Source: Lutraria lutraria
Taxonomy: Eukaryota; Mollusca; Bivalvia; Venerida; Mactridae
DNA: 64,000 nt
NCBI GenBank assembly: GCA_964023205.1
Contig: OZ026842.1
Location: forward strand, 8,897,407 to 8,961,406
Reading direction: 5' to 3'
A program made the translations under genes and the position numbers. The notes beneath the pieces are model-generated. The model did no database searches. It had not been told where the DNA came from and saw only the letters and a program-made list of their open reading frames with translations. Every line of letters begins with the position of its first letter. Position 1 is the stretch's first letter. Positions 24,101 through 36,493 of the stretch are shown here, piece by piece.

Positions 24101-27100
24101 TTCTTATTGAATAGTTTGTTTCGCAATGACATTATTCATATGAATACTTCATATCAATATACGTCGTTTCCGAACAATGGTCGTATTTACTGGCATGCAC
24201 TCTCTCGTTTAGTAAGATATATTTATGTCTGGTCCTTACGAGACCGTCATAACAATATTTTGATATTGTCAATTTTTTAGATAAGGTCTTTAAAAATAAA
24301 TGGTCTTAATACATAATTTATAATGGTTGGTGCATTCCTTCCATCAGCAGTGTGACAACATTACGGCAACAACAATATGCTTGCGTTGGTCAGGATCATT
24401 ACTTGCGTGCAACTTAAGTAATTCTGTTAAATTTTCTTGAGTTCAAGTGCGCTAAACGTTTCCTCAATCGGATGCGGGTGATCATGTAGCATATTGCCTG
24501 TTTGCCATGTTTCGTAGCACTTTGCTAACCGTTTATTGGTTCACGATATTGCCTGCATAAATTATGACAGTACAAATCGACTTTTACGTTTTTTTACAAT
24601 GTTAATATAACGTTTGTTCTATGTGTACAGGTTTGATATTTGCGTGCACCTTGGTTGGTATTGCATCATCATCACTTGGTAAGAAAGGCAAACCATTAAT
24701 TGATGTGTTTGAAGCGCTGACAAGAACTATCATCATCATTATACGATGGTTTTTATGGTACGTTCTCATGATTATTAAGAAACATAAATATATGCATACT
24801 TTAAAATGCATGTACGAGTATCAGTTTAATAATTCTATGTTTTGCTATGATGTGTGTTACCTATTCTTGCATCATTTTAAGTGATTACTTATCTAATAAT
24901 ATAATAAAAGTTTAGCTTTACACTTGCACCTCATTGGTATTGTCTCATCAACATCTAAATAGAGATCTAAATAATGGAAGAAAAGTGTGAACACCTTCCA
25001 AATAGATGCATAAATACCAACATTTAGGACTATATGATGAATAAAAGCGTGTTAATGTACGTCATTCAGCGGTCAGTGAACACCTGAAAACTCATTTCAC
25101 AACATTTGCTGTCGTATTGAAGTCATTTAAGGTAATGAATACATTTTTTGTTGACATATCTTCATGGCATGGACAAAATACACTGACAAATGATATTATT
25201 CCTATAGAAAAACCTAAATTTGTGTTTTTATAAAAAAATAAGTGTCATATGGTGCAATCACGCATACTAATGACATGCAATGCTTTACCCTCATTACTGA
25301 TATTAATCGACTGTAACACATTCATATCACACATCTGACTACTCCGCTTACAATAAACTATACTAATGAGTCTAATATGCAAATCATGTAAATTTACTCA
25401 CATGTGACTATATTTTTCTGATTGTAAATCTGCTTACAGTGTAGACTTAATTGCTGTTACAATCAGTGTTTTATGTAGAACATGTATATCTGGTTTCGCC
25501 TAGCCGCTCGGTATATTATACACTAAAGTTTCTTGTCGATCACATAAACACTGAAGTGTGTATAAACATGATTCTGTGCATTTGTTTTAAAGTGTAAAGC
25601 TATGCCTGACAATCCTGTTATTGACACAATAAGTATTTGTATGTTATAAGGATTACATGATGCATAATGGAAGCGACCAGTTATTTGATAAGCAAACAAT
25701 TAACCTCAATTAGAAATGAAAGGGAGATCACTGGGAAATTAAAAGTCAAATAATTCAAACATCATTCCAATAATTATACTAGTTGCCTGAGGAAGTACAT
25801 AACGAAACGCGTAGCAACTTTATTTGAGTTATGTTTTCTTTTTTACCTTAATAAACATCTTCAGAGTCAGGCATAGTGTTTCTCTTTTCAAGGTGAAATA
25901 CATGTTTGTTTATATTTTTTGTTAAAACGAGTGGGACAATCGCTTCCTGAATAGTTAAACAGTGGAATAAAATAGTCGGGAACATCTTATTCTGATAGCA
26001 TGTAACAATAATGTTTGCTAAGTTACCGAGGCAGTGTTTGTTAAAACAATTTTGAAAACAAAAATACTATGAGGTTTTGAAAACAATGTTACTTACACTT
26101 TTTGAAATGTATGTAGCATTCTTGTCAGTTTCTAGTTAGCTTTATACAGTTTGAAGTTTAGTACAATGTTTCATTATTAATTTCAGGACTACACCCGTAG
26201 GTGTGTTCAGTCTGATTCTAGTTGCTATCGCCGCCATACCAGACGTTGCTGCTATATTTCATAGTCTTGGCATCTTCATCATCGCTGTGACTGCCGCATT
26301 AGTTATACAACAACTTGTAGTCATGCCTTTCATTTTATTCATTCTTACAAGAAGAAATCCCTATCGTCTACTTATCGGTATAGCCAAACCATGGTTGATT
26401 GCCTTTGCCGCAGCAAGCACGTATGTTTTATTTTTTCCGAGTTAATATCTTATTATTCAGATCTAATTTAAACTGTGTATTTTCGATATAAATATTAAAA
26501 ATATATAGCATGCATTTAAAACAACTAAATCCTGTCAGACTATTCGATATGGTGACAGTTTAATCAGAAATTCATCAGCGCCATTGATTATGTACAATTG
26601 TACTTGACTGTGTTGTTCTAGGGAATTTTTCATTCAGTCACTTTTAGCAACTTTGTGGATGATAAAACATGTACTTGGGTTTAGTCAAGTACAGTGTATA
26701 ATCATGCACAGACAACAGCTTTTAATGGATACAGACAAGTGAAGGATTCGTAGGGAAAACTCACTAAAACATCCCATCAAACCTAAAATGCTACTTTTCT
26801 CCAAATTCCTAACTCAAAAATCAAACACTTATTAGGACCATACACAAAGGGAACGAAAACACAATCTCAATGCTTTGAGTTATATAGATCGTTGCATGAT
26901 ACAATGTATATAATTCTACCGAGACTTTGATGAAAATTTACTGTGTGTACATTCAATGTATTAATGTTTCAGAAAGTAGGCCGTTGCTTACAGAGGATGG
27001 GTGTCTAGTACTGGTTCTTCCTAGGAAGGATCATTAATAGAATGGTCTGCCTCATATGACTCTGGCTTTGGAAAAGGATCGTAAAACTCAAACAAACAAT

Positions 27101-28291
27101 TAATGTTTCATTAAAGCTGTGCTAATATCGTGCATGTTGTATATTTCAGAGCTGTAGCAATTCCAGAGATGTTATATGCTTGTGAATTCTCTCTCAAATT
27201 AGACAAGAGAATAGCGAGGTTTGTAATACCATTTAGTGTAACGCTAAGTGCCAACGGTAGTGCAGTCTTCATTGCTTGTTCTTGTCTATTTGTCGCAAAC
27301 ATATCTGGCCTTCCACCAACAGCGGGAACCATTGTGATTGTCGGGTAAGTATTATGCTGTTTTGTCAAGCAATTAAGTTCTGGAAAACATGTAATTGGCT
27401 TTCGTAGTACATTATATCCACGTTCAAGGCTGAATAATGCATTTTATCATGCAAGGGATATGTGCGCGTAATGTAGAGTATTTTGTTTTCAAATGTTACT
27501 GAATTGAAACTTTGTTAAACATTTATTTTCCAGCAGTGAACGTTGTTTATATATGGTGTTTAGTGATTTAATGTTTCAACGATCATTGCTACATTAACAG
27601 TAGATACATACATGTACTTGCATACTTATAATGTTGATTGGTATTTTGTAGAGTTCTGGCATCCGTTTCATCGCTGGCCATACCATCAGTACCAAGTTCT
27701 TCTATTGTTACCATAGTGATGATACTGACGTCATTAGATATTCCTGCAGAAGCTATAGCTTTATTGTTAGCTGTGGATTTCTTCTTGTAAGTATTTTTCA
27801 ACACTGCCTTTCCAAACCTTGTTTCGGATAGGACACGCGGATGGAAAACTGTATGGTGGCATATTAACCAATTTTAATGTGCAACATTTTGAAGAGTTTA
27901 GACGTGAAAGTCCGTTTTAACATTAAATGTGATTCAATATGCATGATTGATCCTTGTAGTTAGTTGATTGATTTGTTTACTAAATAGGTTAGAAACACAA
28001 TGCATTAATTGTAATACCCGATCCAAAGACTCAGATGACGTATACAAGCGTAAGCACCATGAGTGACCCATTGCGATGTTAAATGCCTGTGTAACTATTG
28101 ATTTCAGGGATAGACTCCGTTCTACAAGTAGTGTTTTAAGTCATACAATGTGCGCGGCAGTGACACACCACGCTTGCAAGGCCAATCTTGGACCGGATGA
28201 AGACGATCAAGTGGAAATGGATGATATCATTGTTGTTGAAAAATCAAATCTATTGTCAGATACGGGTAACTTAACAGATATGAAATTATAA
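21119..28291 (+). CDS. SLC1-family (EAAT-like) transporter, gene 3, 483 aa, ten exons
   Basis: Exons: 21119-21260, 22132-22206, 22756-22878, 23509-23593, 23919-24070, 24631-24757, 26187-26420, 27150-27344, 27652-27786, 28108-28291; they sum to 1452 nt, all GT-AG and phase-matched. Exon lengths equal those of genes 1 and 2 except exons 4 (-3 nt), 5 (-9 nt) and 10. The protein keeps GELYLRLLKM, PLVVSSVVTG, ASLDPEANGK, QDIFADLLR, TRRNPYR, DKRIARFVIP and DRLRS. TM7 reads SANGS (346-350) where transporters have NMDGT, then Ile354 in place of Glu. In TM8, Asp424 and Arg427 are kept, with Ser431 and His435 at the Na+-site positions. It is more diverged than genes 1 and 2 are from each other. Exons 7-10 lie in the 8202-bp tandem duplication, so a second identical set follows at 34389-36493. 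Confidence 0.9.
23125..23400. mobile_element. SINE-like repeat (family B) in SLC1 gene 3 intron 3
   Basis: The segment shares tccgcgatccaggatcg, tgtggagaggtt, gttcc, ttagaatac and tatataactgaaa-like parts with 52629-52862. It probably belongs to the same tRNA-derived SINE family. The minus-strand 85-codon frame across it is spurious. Confidence 0.5.
26970..27100 (+). mobile_element. SINE family A 3' fragment in SLC1 gene 3 intron 7
   Basis: ggatgggtgtctagtac, gttcttcctagga and tgactctgg, then gtaaaactcaaacaaacaa, match the body and tail of 11900-12130. The tRNA-like head is missing. An identical copy lies at 35172-35302 in the second duplication unit. Confidence 0.65.
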
Positions 28292-31200
28292 TCAACCATG
28301 AGCGAAGTATGGAAATAATGTGTACATGTTTGGTGACATAGGAATATATTGTTGCTACATTGTGACCTGTCCTGATCTGGGACAACAGCTGGATATAAAT
28401 ATATTTGTACATAGTGGTGCTACCAATGGAATGATATAGGCTCATAAAATTCAGATTATATGTTGATAACATGCTAACTTTATCACATTATCTTATACAT
28501 ACATACATACATACTATTAGCACATGTAGTATATATTTATGAACTACAAATTAGGTTTTACAATCAGCGAATCATTTTAATTTATTATTATTATGTTCAG
28601 AACGGGTGTCTTTATCTTCATTAATTGTGACTAGGCCGAAAATAATGCACGAACATGACAGAGTAATGTTGGGACCATACATAAATTGTATATCAAATTC
28701 TACACATCAACTGGTGGCTTTGATTTGTGTGTAATATTCATTTACTTTGTTTTGAAAGTAATATGTAACTAAGTTCACTAGAGTTGTCTCCCTTGGTTGT
28801 TGTGTAGCGCCTGTAAATAGAACATACTATTATGTTCAGTTCGAGTAGTGCGTTTTCTAATTAGCGCCGATTAAAACGTTCAAAAGAAACACATCTATGT
28901 ATATATTGGCATTAATTCGATGGACATTATTTATATTCAGGAACTATTTTTGTGTTCTATAACATGTCGATAACATTCAACTTTTATTTTTATTAATTAT
29001 ATATGACAGCCGTATTGCAATTTTACTCCCTATGTGACAATTACTCAGACCAATAATATATACAATTATGACAATTTAGTACTTTATTATTCATATACTA
29101 GTAATTAGTAATGTTGACTCTTATCATCTGGTACACATCAATACATGTGTTATGAGCAATGTTGAACAAAATTGTATATATATATATGTGTCATAAACAT
29201 AGTTATATTTACATGCTATTAAATGAGCTTCATATTGATTTTGATAATTTGTGGTAGAGCGGGTTTCATGAAATGCACCAAGTCAAATAGGATAAATTCA
29301 TAAATGTCATCATCCGGGATATGGTAATATAATTATAACACAACTAGGGAATAAAGTTTATTCATCATCATTTTGTCCATGTTTACTATTCCTAATACTA
29401 GTAACAACAATATTTATGTTGTTACAATGGCTGTGAAGGGTACTTTTTAAGATTGTTACTATTAAATTGTCTCCGAATCAGCATACAAATACTTTATTTT
29501 ATTGTTAAAACTATATAATCAGTGTCAAGAATCTCTGATTATGTTGCAATTTTTATTCAGTTTTACATGTGTTCATTAAAACTTTATTTTGTGCAACTGT
29601 TTTGTTTATTTACTTTTAAAACCAACACACTGCCCATTTTTATGGCGAACTGTCATTTATTTTATAAGAGCAAAGGTCAGTTAATTAATTGTCGCTCGAA
29701 TGTCCAGACATAGCTTTGTAGTAACTATAGAGTAAGCATATTAAACTACAATTTCAACTGCTTTGTTGAAATATGAATTGTTTGACATCATCACAAAACA
29801 TAAATAATGTGTTAGTGACGCCCGAGATGTATAAAGAATTCAGCAACTATGCCCAATGCTCTGCGGTCCTAGACACGGCATTATAAACACTGGTTTGACA
29901 TTTAGTATTGTGTTTTAAACTAAAGGATAGAACCTTTTTTCTAATGGAAGATCGTTGTTGATAACGATATTTATGTACGGCATTGTCTCAACTGATTAGA
30001 TAATCAAATCTACGGATTTAGACTGATAAAATAAATGAATGATAAATATTGTGGATATATACCGTGATGGTAAGCTATATTTTGTTATACGTTTGATATA
30101 AAATGTTTTTACTTCATTCATTTTATACTTGAGAATGCATGCATGTTGCAAATGCATGTATTTAAAATTATAAGATTTATTTTTATCTAAAAATAATCAC
30201 CACTAGTACGATACGACCAGGGCTTGATGCTTGATAATTATGTTCATTTTGTGCGGATATTAGTCATTTAAGAATCGAGAAAGTAAGACGCTAGCATAAC
30301 GATGGGATAAGTATGAAAAAAGATAGAAACTTGTGTGCATAACGAAATAAAATATCTAAAGAAATACATATCAACATGTCATTGAATTAACAATGAACTA
30401 GTTATATCAAACACTTGTCTTAAAAAGTATTTGTTTCTGAAAGAGAAACATTGAATATTATCAGGTAGACTTTTAAAATACAAAATGTATATATATTACC
30501 TTACATTTACCTAAAATACTCTTTGTTTGTACAATTCGATTTAAGTATTCTAAAACATAAGAATTTATAATTCGTTTATATTTATTAATCTTAGAATATA
30601 GTTTTATAAGGTGTGTTTTTAGAACATCGGTTTTGAAAGCATATGACTTACTAGGTGTATATACAAAATGTACATGTGGAATTCCGCCCGATGTATATAT
30701 TATTCACGTATCCAATGATACTAACTGTTAATATATTCAGTGCAAATACTATGCATATAGCAGAGAAGTTGTATGCTATGAATAAATTATGAGTTGCCTT
30801 CTGTGGGTCATATACATGTAATCTTTGATGTTTCTGTACATCAAGACACAAGGCTTAAGAACGGCTGTTTGGTCAATTCGATTATCTTTGTAACCATATG
30901 ATACATGTACTCGTATTACCCATTTATCTGAATAATATGCATACTAGATAAAATCCATTCATATGTCAAAAATCGGTCTGTTAGTCGGTCGTGTGATGGT
31001 GTGAATCTTTCTCGTTTATTCGTTCTTTAACAACGCTCAACGCGAATTTAAAACCTGCTTATTATCGAAATGGGTTTGGGTTTTGAAGACGATATAAGAG
31101 CATCTCTACTGGGCTAATATCTAGGAGACTGTTTTGTTGCATGAGCAATGTCCAGTCCGGATGAAAACAATTTTACGAAGGTATTATCAATTGTTAATTA

Positions 31201-31585
31201 ATTAACTATGATTGTTAAAAATAGTAATTGATTGATTCGAGAATATGTATTGGATGTACAAATGCGTCGTCGAGTTCCAAAACAAAATAATTTGTTCAAT
31301 TTTAGACGAGAGGAAAAAGAAAACGGATTTTAATATGCTGGCTGATCACTATGAATATATTTCATGCAGGTATGTTGCATTTAGTCATTACAAGTATGTA
31401 TAACGTATCTAAAGTCTAATATCTATTGTCCAAAGGAAACATGAAGGTGTCACGCCTGAGTCATAAAGATAACAGCTCTATGCTAATACACAAACTATAC
31501 TAACTGAGTTAAACGAAAGAGGTCCTTTATCCTATTATAATTCATACAGGCTTCCTTCAGTCTAGGAAGACTATAGAGTTGCACT
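28292..31585. other. Gene-free stretch after SLC1 gene 3
   Basis: About 3.3 kb with no supported exon or RNA gene, presumably the 3' UTR of SLC1 gene 3 followed by intergenic DNA and the promoter of the EGF-like gene. An AATAAA at about 29352 is a possible polyadenylation signal. A short ATAC microsatellite is at 28495-28514. The same DNA recurs at 36494-39787. Confidence 0.6.
28495..28514. repeat. (ATAC)n microsatellite
   Basis: Five ATAC units occur in the 3' flank of SLC1 gene 3, with an identical copy at 36697-36716 in unit B. Array length is the same in both copies, which supports the extreme youth or artificial nature of the duplication. Confidence 0.85.
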
Positions 31586-31930
31586 CTAGGCATTTATTCT
31601 GGTACAGAGGCGTTGTGTGTGGCTGGTCAGTGCGACGCGCCAGTGACAGTCCCTGTGACATAGGGCACAAATGAAACTTGAGGCTTGTCTGTCTGCCTTG
31701 ACTGCAGCCTTTCATTTCGATTTATTTGCGTTGTGCTGTTGAGTAAACGTCTCTTCGAATTAGTGACACCTTTCTGCACGATGTGTCTCAAGAATGTCCG
31801 TTTTAGGGACGTTGCATTCCAGTTGTTCTTACACACGTCTTTGAATCGGAGCCTGCCTTTATGTCGTTTTCCCTTCCAAACTTCTCCGTAGAGAGGGTCT
31901 TTGTGGAAGTGGAAGTAATACGCGAACACG
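31586..31930 (-). mobile_element. Non-LTR retrotransposon (LINE) ORF2 C-terminal remnant, copy A
   Basis: The minus strand encodes a frame with YGEVWKGKRHKGR, RFKDVCKNNW, RHIVQKGV and ERLQSRQTDKP, the region after the reverse transcriptase of many animal LINEs. A frameshift near 31660 then moves the reading into CALCHRDCHWRVALTSH, the C2H2-like Cys/His end typical of these proteins, with a stop at 31586. The upstream polymerase domain is absent. This is a dead 3' fragment, matching the 5'-truncated form of LINE copies. Confidence 0.72.
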
Positions 31931-32086
31931 AAGCAATTGAAAAGATGTTATTGGTATATCAATAGACACGTTACTAAACATTGGACAATTTGACTTCCGG
32001 CGAAACCCCCGTTCTTATTTTTGATATCATATATAACTCTCAGTATTGCTTTCTTTTGTTTCTCAAGCAATATTCTATCATTTTAG

Positions 32087-32236
32087 TGTCGGCCACATCG
32101 TTAGGCGACATCTGTACCGAGGATGCTGAGTGTAGTTCTATGGTTAACACAAGATGTTACCGAATGTATGATTGTCAGACTGGGGTGTGCGCATGTAAGT
32201 CAGGATATGGAAACAGAAATGGTGATGGATGTGAAA
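32087..32236 (+). pseudogene. Duplicated EGF/EB-like exon, copy A
   Basis: This 150-nt exon follows a polypyrimidine tract and ttttag, and ends at a good donor (gaaa|gtaaga). It is symmetric phase 1 and encodes a 50-residue module with cysteines in the pattern DICTEDAEC, TRCYRMYDC, GVCAC and DGCE. It is identical to 40289-40438, the copy nearest the rest of the gene. If a transcript started upstream of unit A and spliced A to B, the module would be repeated in frame. It is otherwise an orphan exon. The upstream exon with start codon is not identified. Confidence 0.55.
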
Positions 32237-32449
32237 GTAAGAATCATAAATTCTAAGAATCTCAAATGCATTTATACAAAATAAAACTGATGGCTAAGCA
32301 TCGTGAAACAATTCTAAAATACTGAAAATTCTGTGACAGGTTTGCTTGACGATTATCAAATATACGAACTATACTGTTATCCGACACTGAAACTGTGAAT
32401 ATCAACCAGAAATGATCAGCAAACACACTTACAAAACCTTTTCGCAAGT

Positions 32450-33240
32450 ATCTCAAATCACGTCCGATCAACTTGAAGCCTCAGACAAGGAAAGTCAAAC
32501 CAAAGTGATAACATTTAATGCAATTTTCCCAATTTTTGAAGCAATTTTCAATTGTACTTGGATAACGTTAGAAGGTCGTCTCGAGTAGACACCCATATGG
32601 TATACAGAGCTGGTATGTATACCCGATCTAGTAACTTAAGTGGACATTTTGGGCCAGGTCCTGTAACTAGACGGAGAGATTCCTACTTTTTTAAAAGCCT
32701 GTAACGTCTAGTGATGACTAGAAGCGGTTCCAATGTTACGATGTGCATCACCTCACTATAGCATTAAGTCGGTCTGACGACACCTCCATACTTCTAGCAG
32801 TCCATTTCTCAACCCGATCCAAAAGAAACATTTTGATTTAGCATTCTAAAAATCATGTCCGATCTACTTGAAGTCTCACACTCAAATGAAAATCTTACCG
32901 AAATGTGGCTTCAATGATAAATATAATGCAGTTTTATTCACTTGCTGCGCTTCATATATGTTGCCAAAATTGTAAAACATTTTGAAACAATTTCATTTCA
33001 CTATAATTGCTAGCATCTAAAAACACGTCAGATCTACTTGAAGACTCGGACCCAAATGAAAATCAAACCAAATTGATTGTTAAAATAATGCAATTTCCCC
33101 AGTGTGGAAACAATTTTCAATTTTGTACTAAAAGTCTTGTATAACGTGAGAGGTTCGTTTTGAGTAGACACCCATTAAGGTATACAGAGCTGGTTTGTAT
33201 ACCCGATCTAGTAACGTAAGGTCAGGTCCTGATACTAGTC
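32450..33240. repeat. Internal repeats inside unit A
   Basis: Segments at about 32455-32640 and 33005-33225, with a partial copy near 32855-32990, share acgtcngatcnacttgaag, caaaccaaa, gtagacaccca, tatacagagctggt and gtatacccgatctagtaac. They are imperfect copies of a unit of roughly 200 bp spaced about 550 bp apart. The block is repeated at 40652-41442. No coding sequence is visible. Confidence 0.6.
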
Positions 33241-34388
33241 AGGTGGTAAAAAACAAGTTTTGGCTAGCAGCAGCATAATAACTATATTAAACTCGGCTTT
33301 TATACACCAAACTGTCCATGATCCATATATAAACATAACCATGTAGATATGTCCTTTCACGCTGGTGACAAGTGAACAAAGTGCTTTCCAAATGACAAAT
33401 CTGTACTTTAATTTCAAGCGCTGCTGGTGATTTTATTACACTTAGCTATCTAGCTACGGAACTCTATATCTTACTTACTCATTCACTCTCGGGGTCTGTT
33501 TCAACGCGTAACCGACATGTATATGAGATGCGGAATTTGTTCCAGAATAATTTTCGTCAATTTTTGTTCCGACCGCAAATACAATGTTAAAATAATTTCC
33601 TATATGTGACTATATTTTTCTGATTGTAAATCTGCTTACAGTGTAGACTTAATTGCTGTTACAATCAGTGTTTTATGTAGAACATGTATATCTGGTTTCG
33701 CCTAGCCGCTCGGTATATTATACACTAAAGTTTCTTGTCGATCACATAAACACTGAAGTGTGTATAAACATGATTCTGTGCATTTGTTTTAAAGTGTAAA
33801 GCTATGCCTGACAATCCTGTTATTGACACAATAAGTATTTGTATGTTATAAGGATTACATGATGCATAATGGAAGCGACCAGTTATTTGATAAGCAAACA
33901 ATTAACCTCAATTAGAAATGAAAGGGAGATCACTGGGAAATTAAAAGTCAAATAATTCAAACATCATTCCAATAATTATACTAGTTGCCTGAGGAAGTAC
34001 ATAACGAAACGCGTAGCAACTTTATTTGAGTTATGTTTTCTTTTTTACCTTAATAAACATCTTCAGAGTCAGGCATAGTGTTTCTCTTTTCAAGGTGAAA
34101 TACATGTTTGTTTATATTTTTTGTTAAAACGAGTGGGACAATCGCTTCCTGAATAGTTAAACAGTGGAATAAAATAGTCGGGAACATCTTATTCTGATAG
34201 CATGTAACAATAATGTTTGCTAAGTTACCGAGGCAGTGTTTGTTAAAACAATTTTGAAAACAAAAATACTATGAGGTTTTGAAAACAATGTTACTTACAC
34301 TTTTTGAAATGTATGTAGCATTCTTGTCAGTTTCTAGTTAGCTTTATACAGTTTGAAGTTTAGTACAATGTTTCATTATTAATTTCAG

Positions 34389-36493
34389 GACTACACCCGT
34401 AGGTGTGTTCAGTCTGATTCTAGTTGCTATCGCCGCCATACCAGACGTTGCTGCTATATTTCATAGTCTTGGCATCTTCATCATCGCTGTGACTGCCGCA
34501 TTAGTTATACAACAACTTGTAGTCATGCCTTTCATTTTATTCATTCTTACAAGAAGAAATCCCTATCGTCTACTTATCGGTATAGCCAAACCATGGTTGA
34601 TTGCCTTTGCCGCAGCAAGCACGTATGTTTTATTTTTTCCGAGTTAATATCTTATTATTCAGATCTAATTTAAACTGTGTATTTTCGATATAAATATTAA
34701 AAATATATAGCATGCATTTAAAACAACTAAATCCTGTCAGACTATTCGATATGGTGACAGTTTAATCAGAAATTCATCAGCGCCATTGATTATGTACAAT
34801 TGTACTTGACTGTGTTGTTCTAGGGAATTTTTCATTCAGTCACTTTTAGCAACTTTGTGGATGATAAAACATGTACTTGGGTTTAGTCAAGTACAGTGTA
34901 TAATCATGCACAGACAACAGCTTTTAATGGATACAGACAAGTGAAGGATTCGTAGGGAAAACTCACTAAAACATCCCATCAAACCTAAAATGCTACTTTT
35001 CTCCAAATTCCTAACTCAAAAATCAAACACTTATTAGGACCATACACAAAGGGAACGAAAACACAATCTCAATGCTTTGAGTTATATAGATCGTTGCATG
35101 ATACAATGTATATAATTCTACCGAGACTTTGATGAAAATTTACTGTGTGTACATTCAATGTATTAATGTTTCAGAAAGTAGGCCGTTGCTTACAGAGGAT
35201 GGGTGTCTAGTACTGGTTCTTCCTAGGAAGGATCATTAATAGAATGGTCTGCCTCATATGACTCTGGCTTTGGAAAAGGATCGTAAAACTCAAACAAACA
35301 ATTAATGTTTCATTAAAGCTGTGCTAATATCGTGCATGTTGTATATTTCAGAGCTGTAGCAATTCCAGAGATGTTATATGCTTGTGAATTCTCTCTCAAA
35401 TTAGACAAGAGAATAGCGAGGTTTGTAATACCATTTAGTGTAACGCTAAGTGCCAACGGTAGTGCAGTCTTCATTGCTTGTTCTTGTCTATTTGTCGCAA
35501 ACATATCTGGCCTTCCACCAACAGCGGGAACCATTGTGATTGTCGGGTAAGTATTATGCTGTTTTGTCAAGCAATTAAGTTCTGGAAAACATGTAATTGG
35601 CTTTCGTAGTACATTATATCCACGTTCAAGGCTGAATAATGCATTTTATCATGCAAGGGATATGTGCGCGTAATGTAGAGTATTTTGTTTTCAAATGTTA
35701 CTGAATTGAAACTTTGTTAAACATTTATTTTCCAGCAGTGAACGTTGTTTATATATGGTGTTTAGTGATTTAATGTTTCAACGATCATTGCTACATTAAC
35801 AGTAGATACATACATGTACTTGCATACTTATAATGTTGATTGGTATTTTGTAGAGTTCTGGCATCCGTTTCATCGCTGGCCATACCATCAGTACCAAGTT
35901 CTTCTATTGTTACCATAGTGATGATACTGACGTCATTAGATATTCCTGCAGAAGCTATAGCTTTATTGTTAGCTGTGGATTTCTTCTTGTAAGTATTTTT
36001 CAACACTGCCTTTCCAAACCTTGTTTCGGATAGGACACGCGGATGGAAAACTGTATGGTGGCATATTAACCAATTTTAATGTGCAACATTTTGAAGAGTT
36101 TAGACGTGAAAGTCCGTTTTAACATTAAATGTGATTCAATATGCATGATTGATCCTTGTAGTTAGTTGATTGATTTGTTTACTAAATAGGTTAGAAACAC
36201 AATGCATTAATTGTAATACCCGATCCAAAGACTCAGATGACGTATACAAGCGTAAGCACCATGAGTGACCCATTGCGATGTTAAATGCCTGTGTAACTAT
36301 TGATTTCAGGGATAGACTCCGTTCTACAAGTAGTGTTTTAAGTCATACAATGTGCGCGGCAGTGACACACCACGCTTGCAAGGCCAATCTTGGACCGGAT
36401 GAAGACGATCAAGTGGAAATGGATGATATCATTGTTGTTGAAAAATCAAATCTATTGTCAGATACGGGTAACTTAACAGATATGAAATTATAA
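34389..36493 (+). pseudogene. Orphan exons 7-10 of SLC1 gene 3 (unit B copy)
   Basis: Exons at 34389-34622, 35352-35546, 35854-35988 and 36310-36493 are exact copies of exons 7-10 of SLC1 gene 3. No further copies of exons 1-6 lie upstream, because the duplication starts in intron 6. Frames and splice sites are intact, so exon 6 at 24757 could splice to 34389 and give the same protein. On their own the exons lack a start codon and TM1-5, so this copy is a partial gene and not a decayed one. Confidence 0.85.
35172..35302 (+). mobile_element. SINE family A 3' fragment, unit B copy
   Basis: This is the exact copy of 26970-27100 carried by the 8202-bp duplication and is not an independent insertion. 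Confidence 0.65.

Larger units (their letters stand above)
25402..33603. repeat. 8202-bp tandem duplication, unit A
   Basis: The unit begins at atgtgactatatttttctg inside intron 6 of SLC1 gene 3 and runs to a junction at 33603/33604, where the same sequence restarts. I saw no difference between units where I compared them, including every reading frame in both. It holds SLC1 exons 7-10, about 3.3 kb of gene-free DNA, a LINE fragment and one EGF/EB exon. Such identity means a very recent event or an assembly artefact. Confidence 0.93.

Noticed and set aside
31351..31369. Short first exon of the EGF-like gene (ATG, seven codons)
   Set aside because: The phase fits, but the peptide is too short and polar for a signal sequence; reported only as a candidate in the gene entry.
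31685..31891. Plus-strand 68-codon frame in the LINE remnant
   Set aside because: It lies antisense to the LINE ORF2 fragment, which explains why the frame is open.
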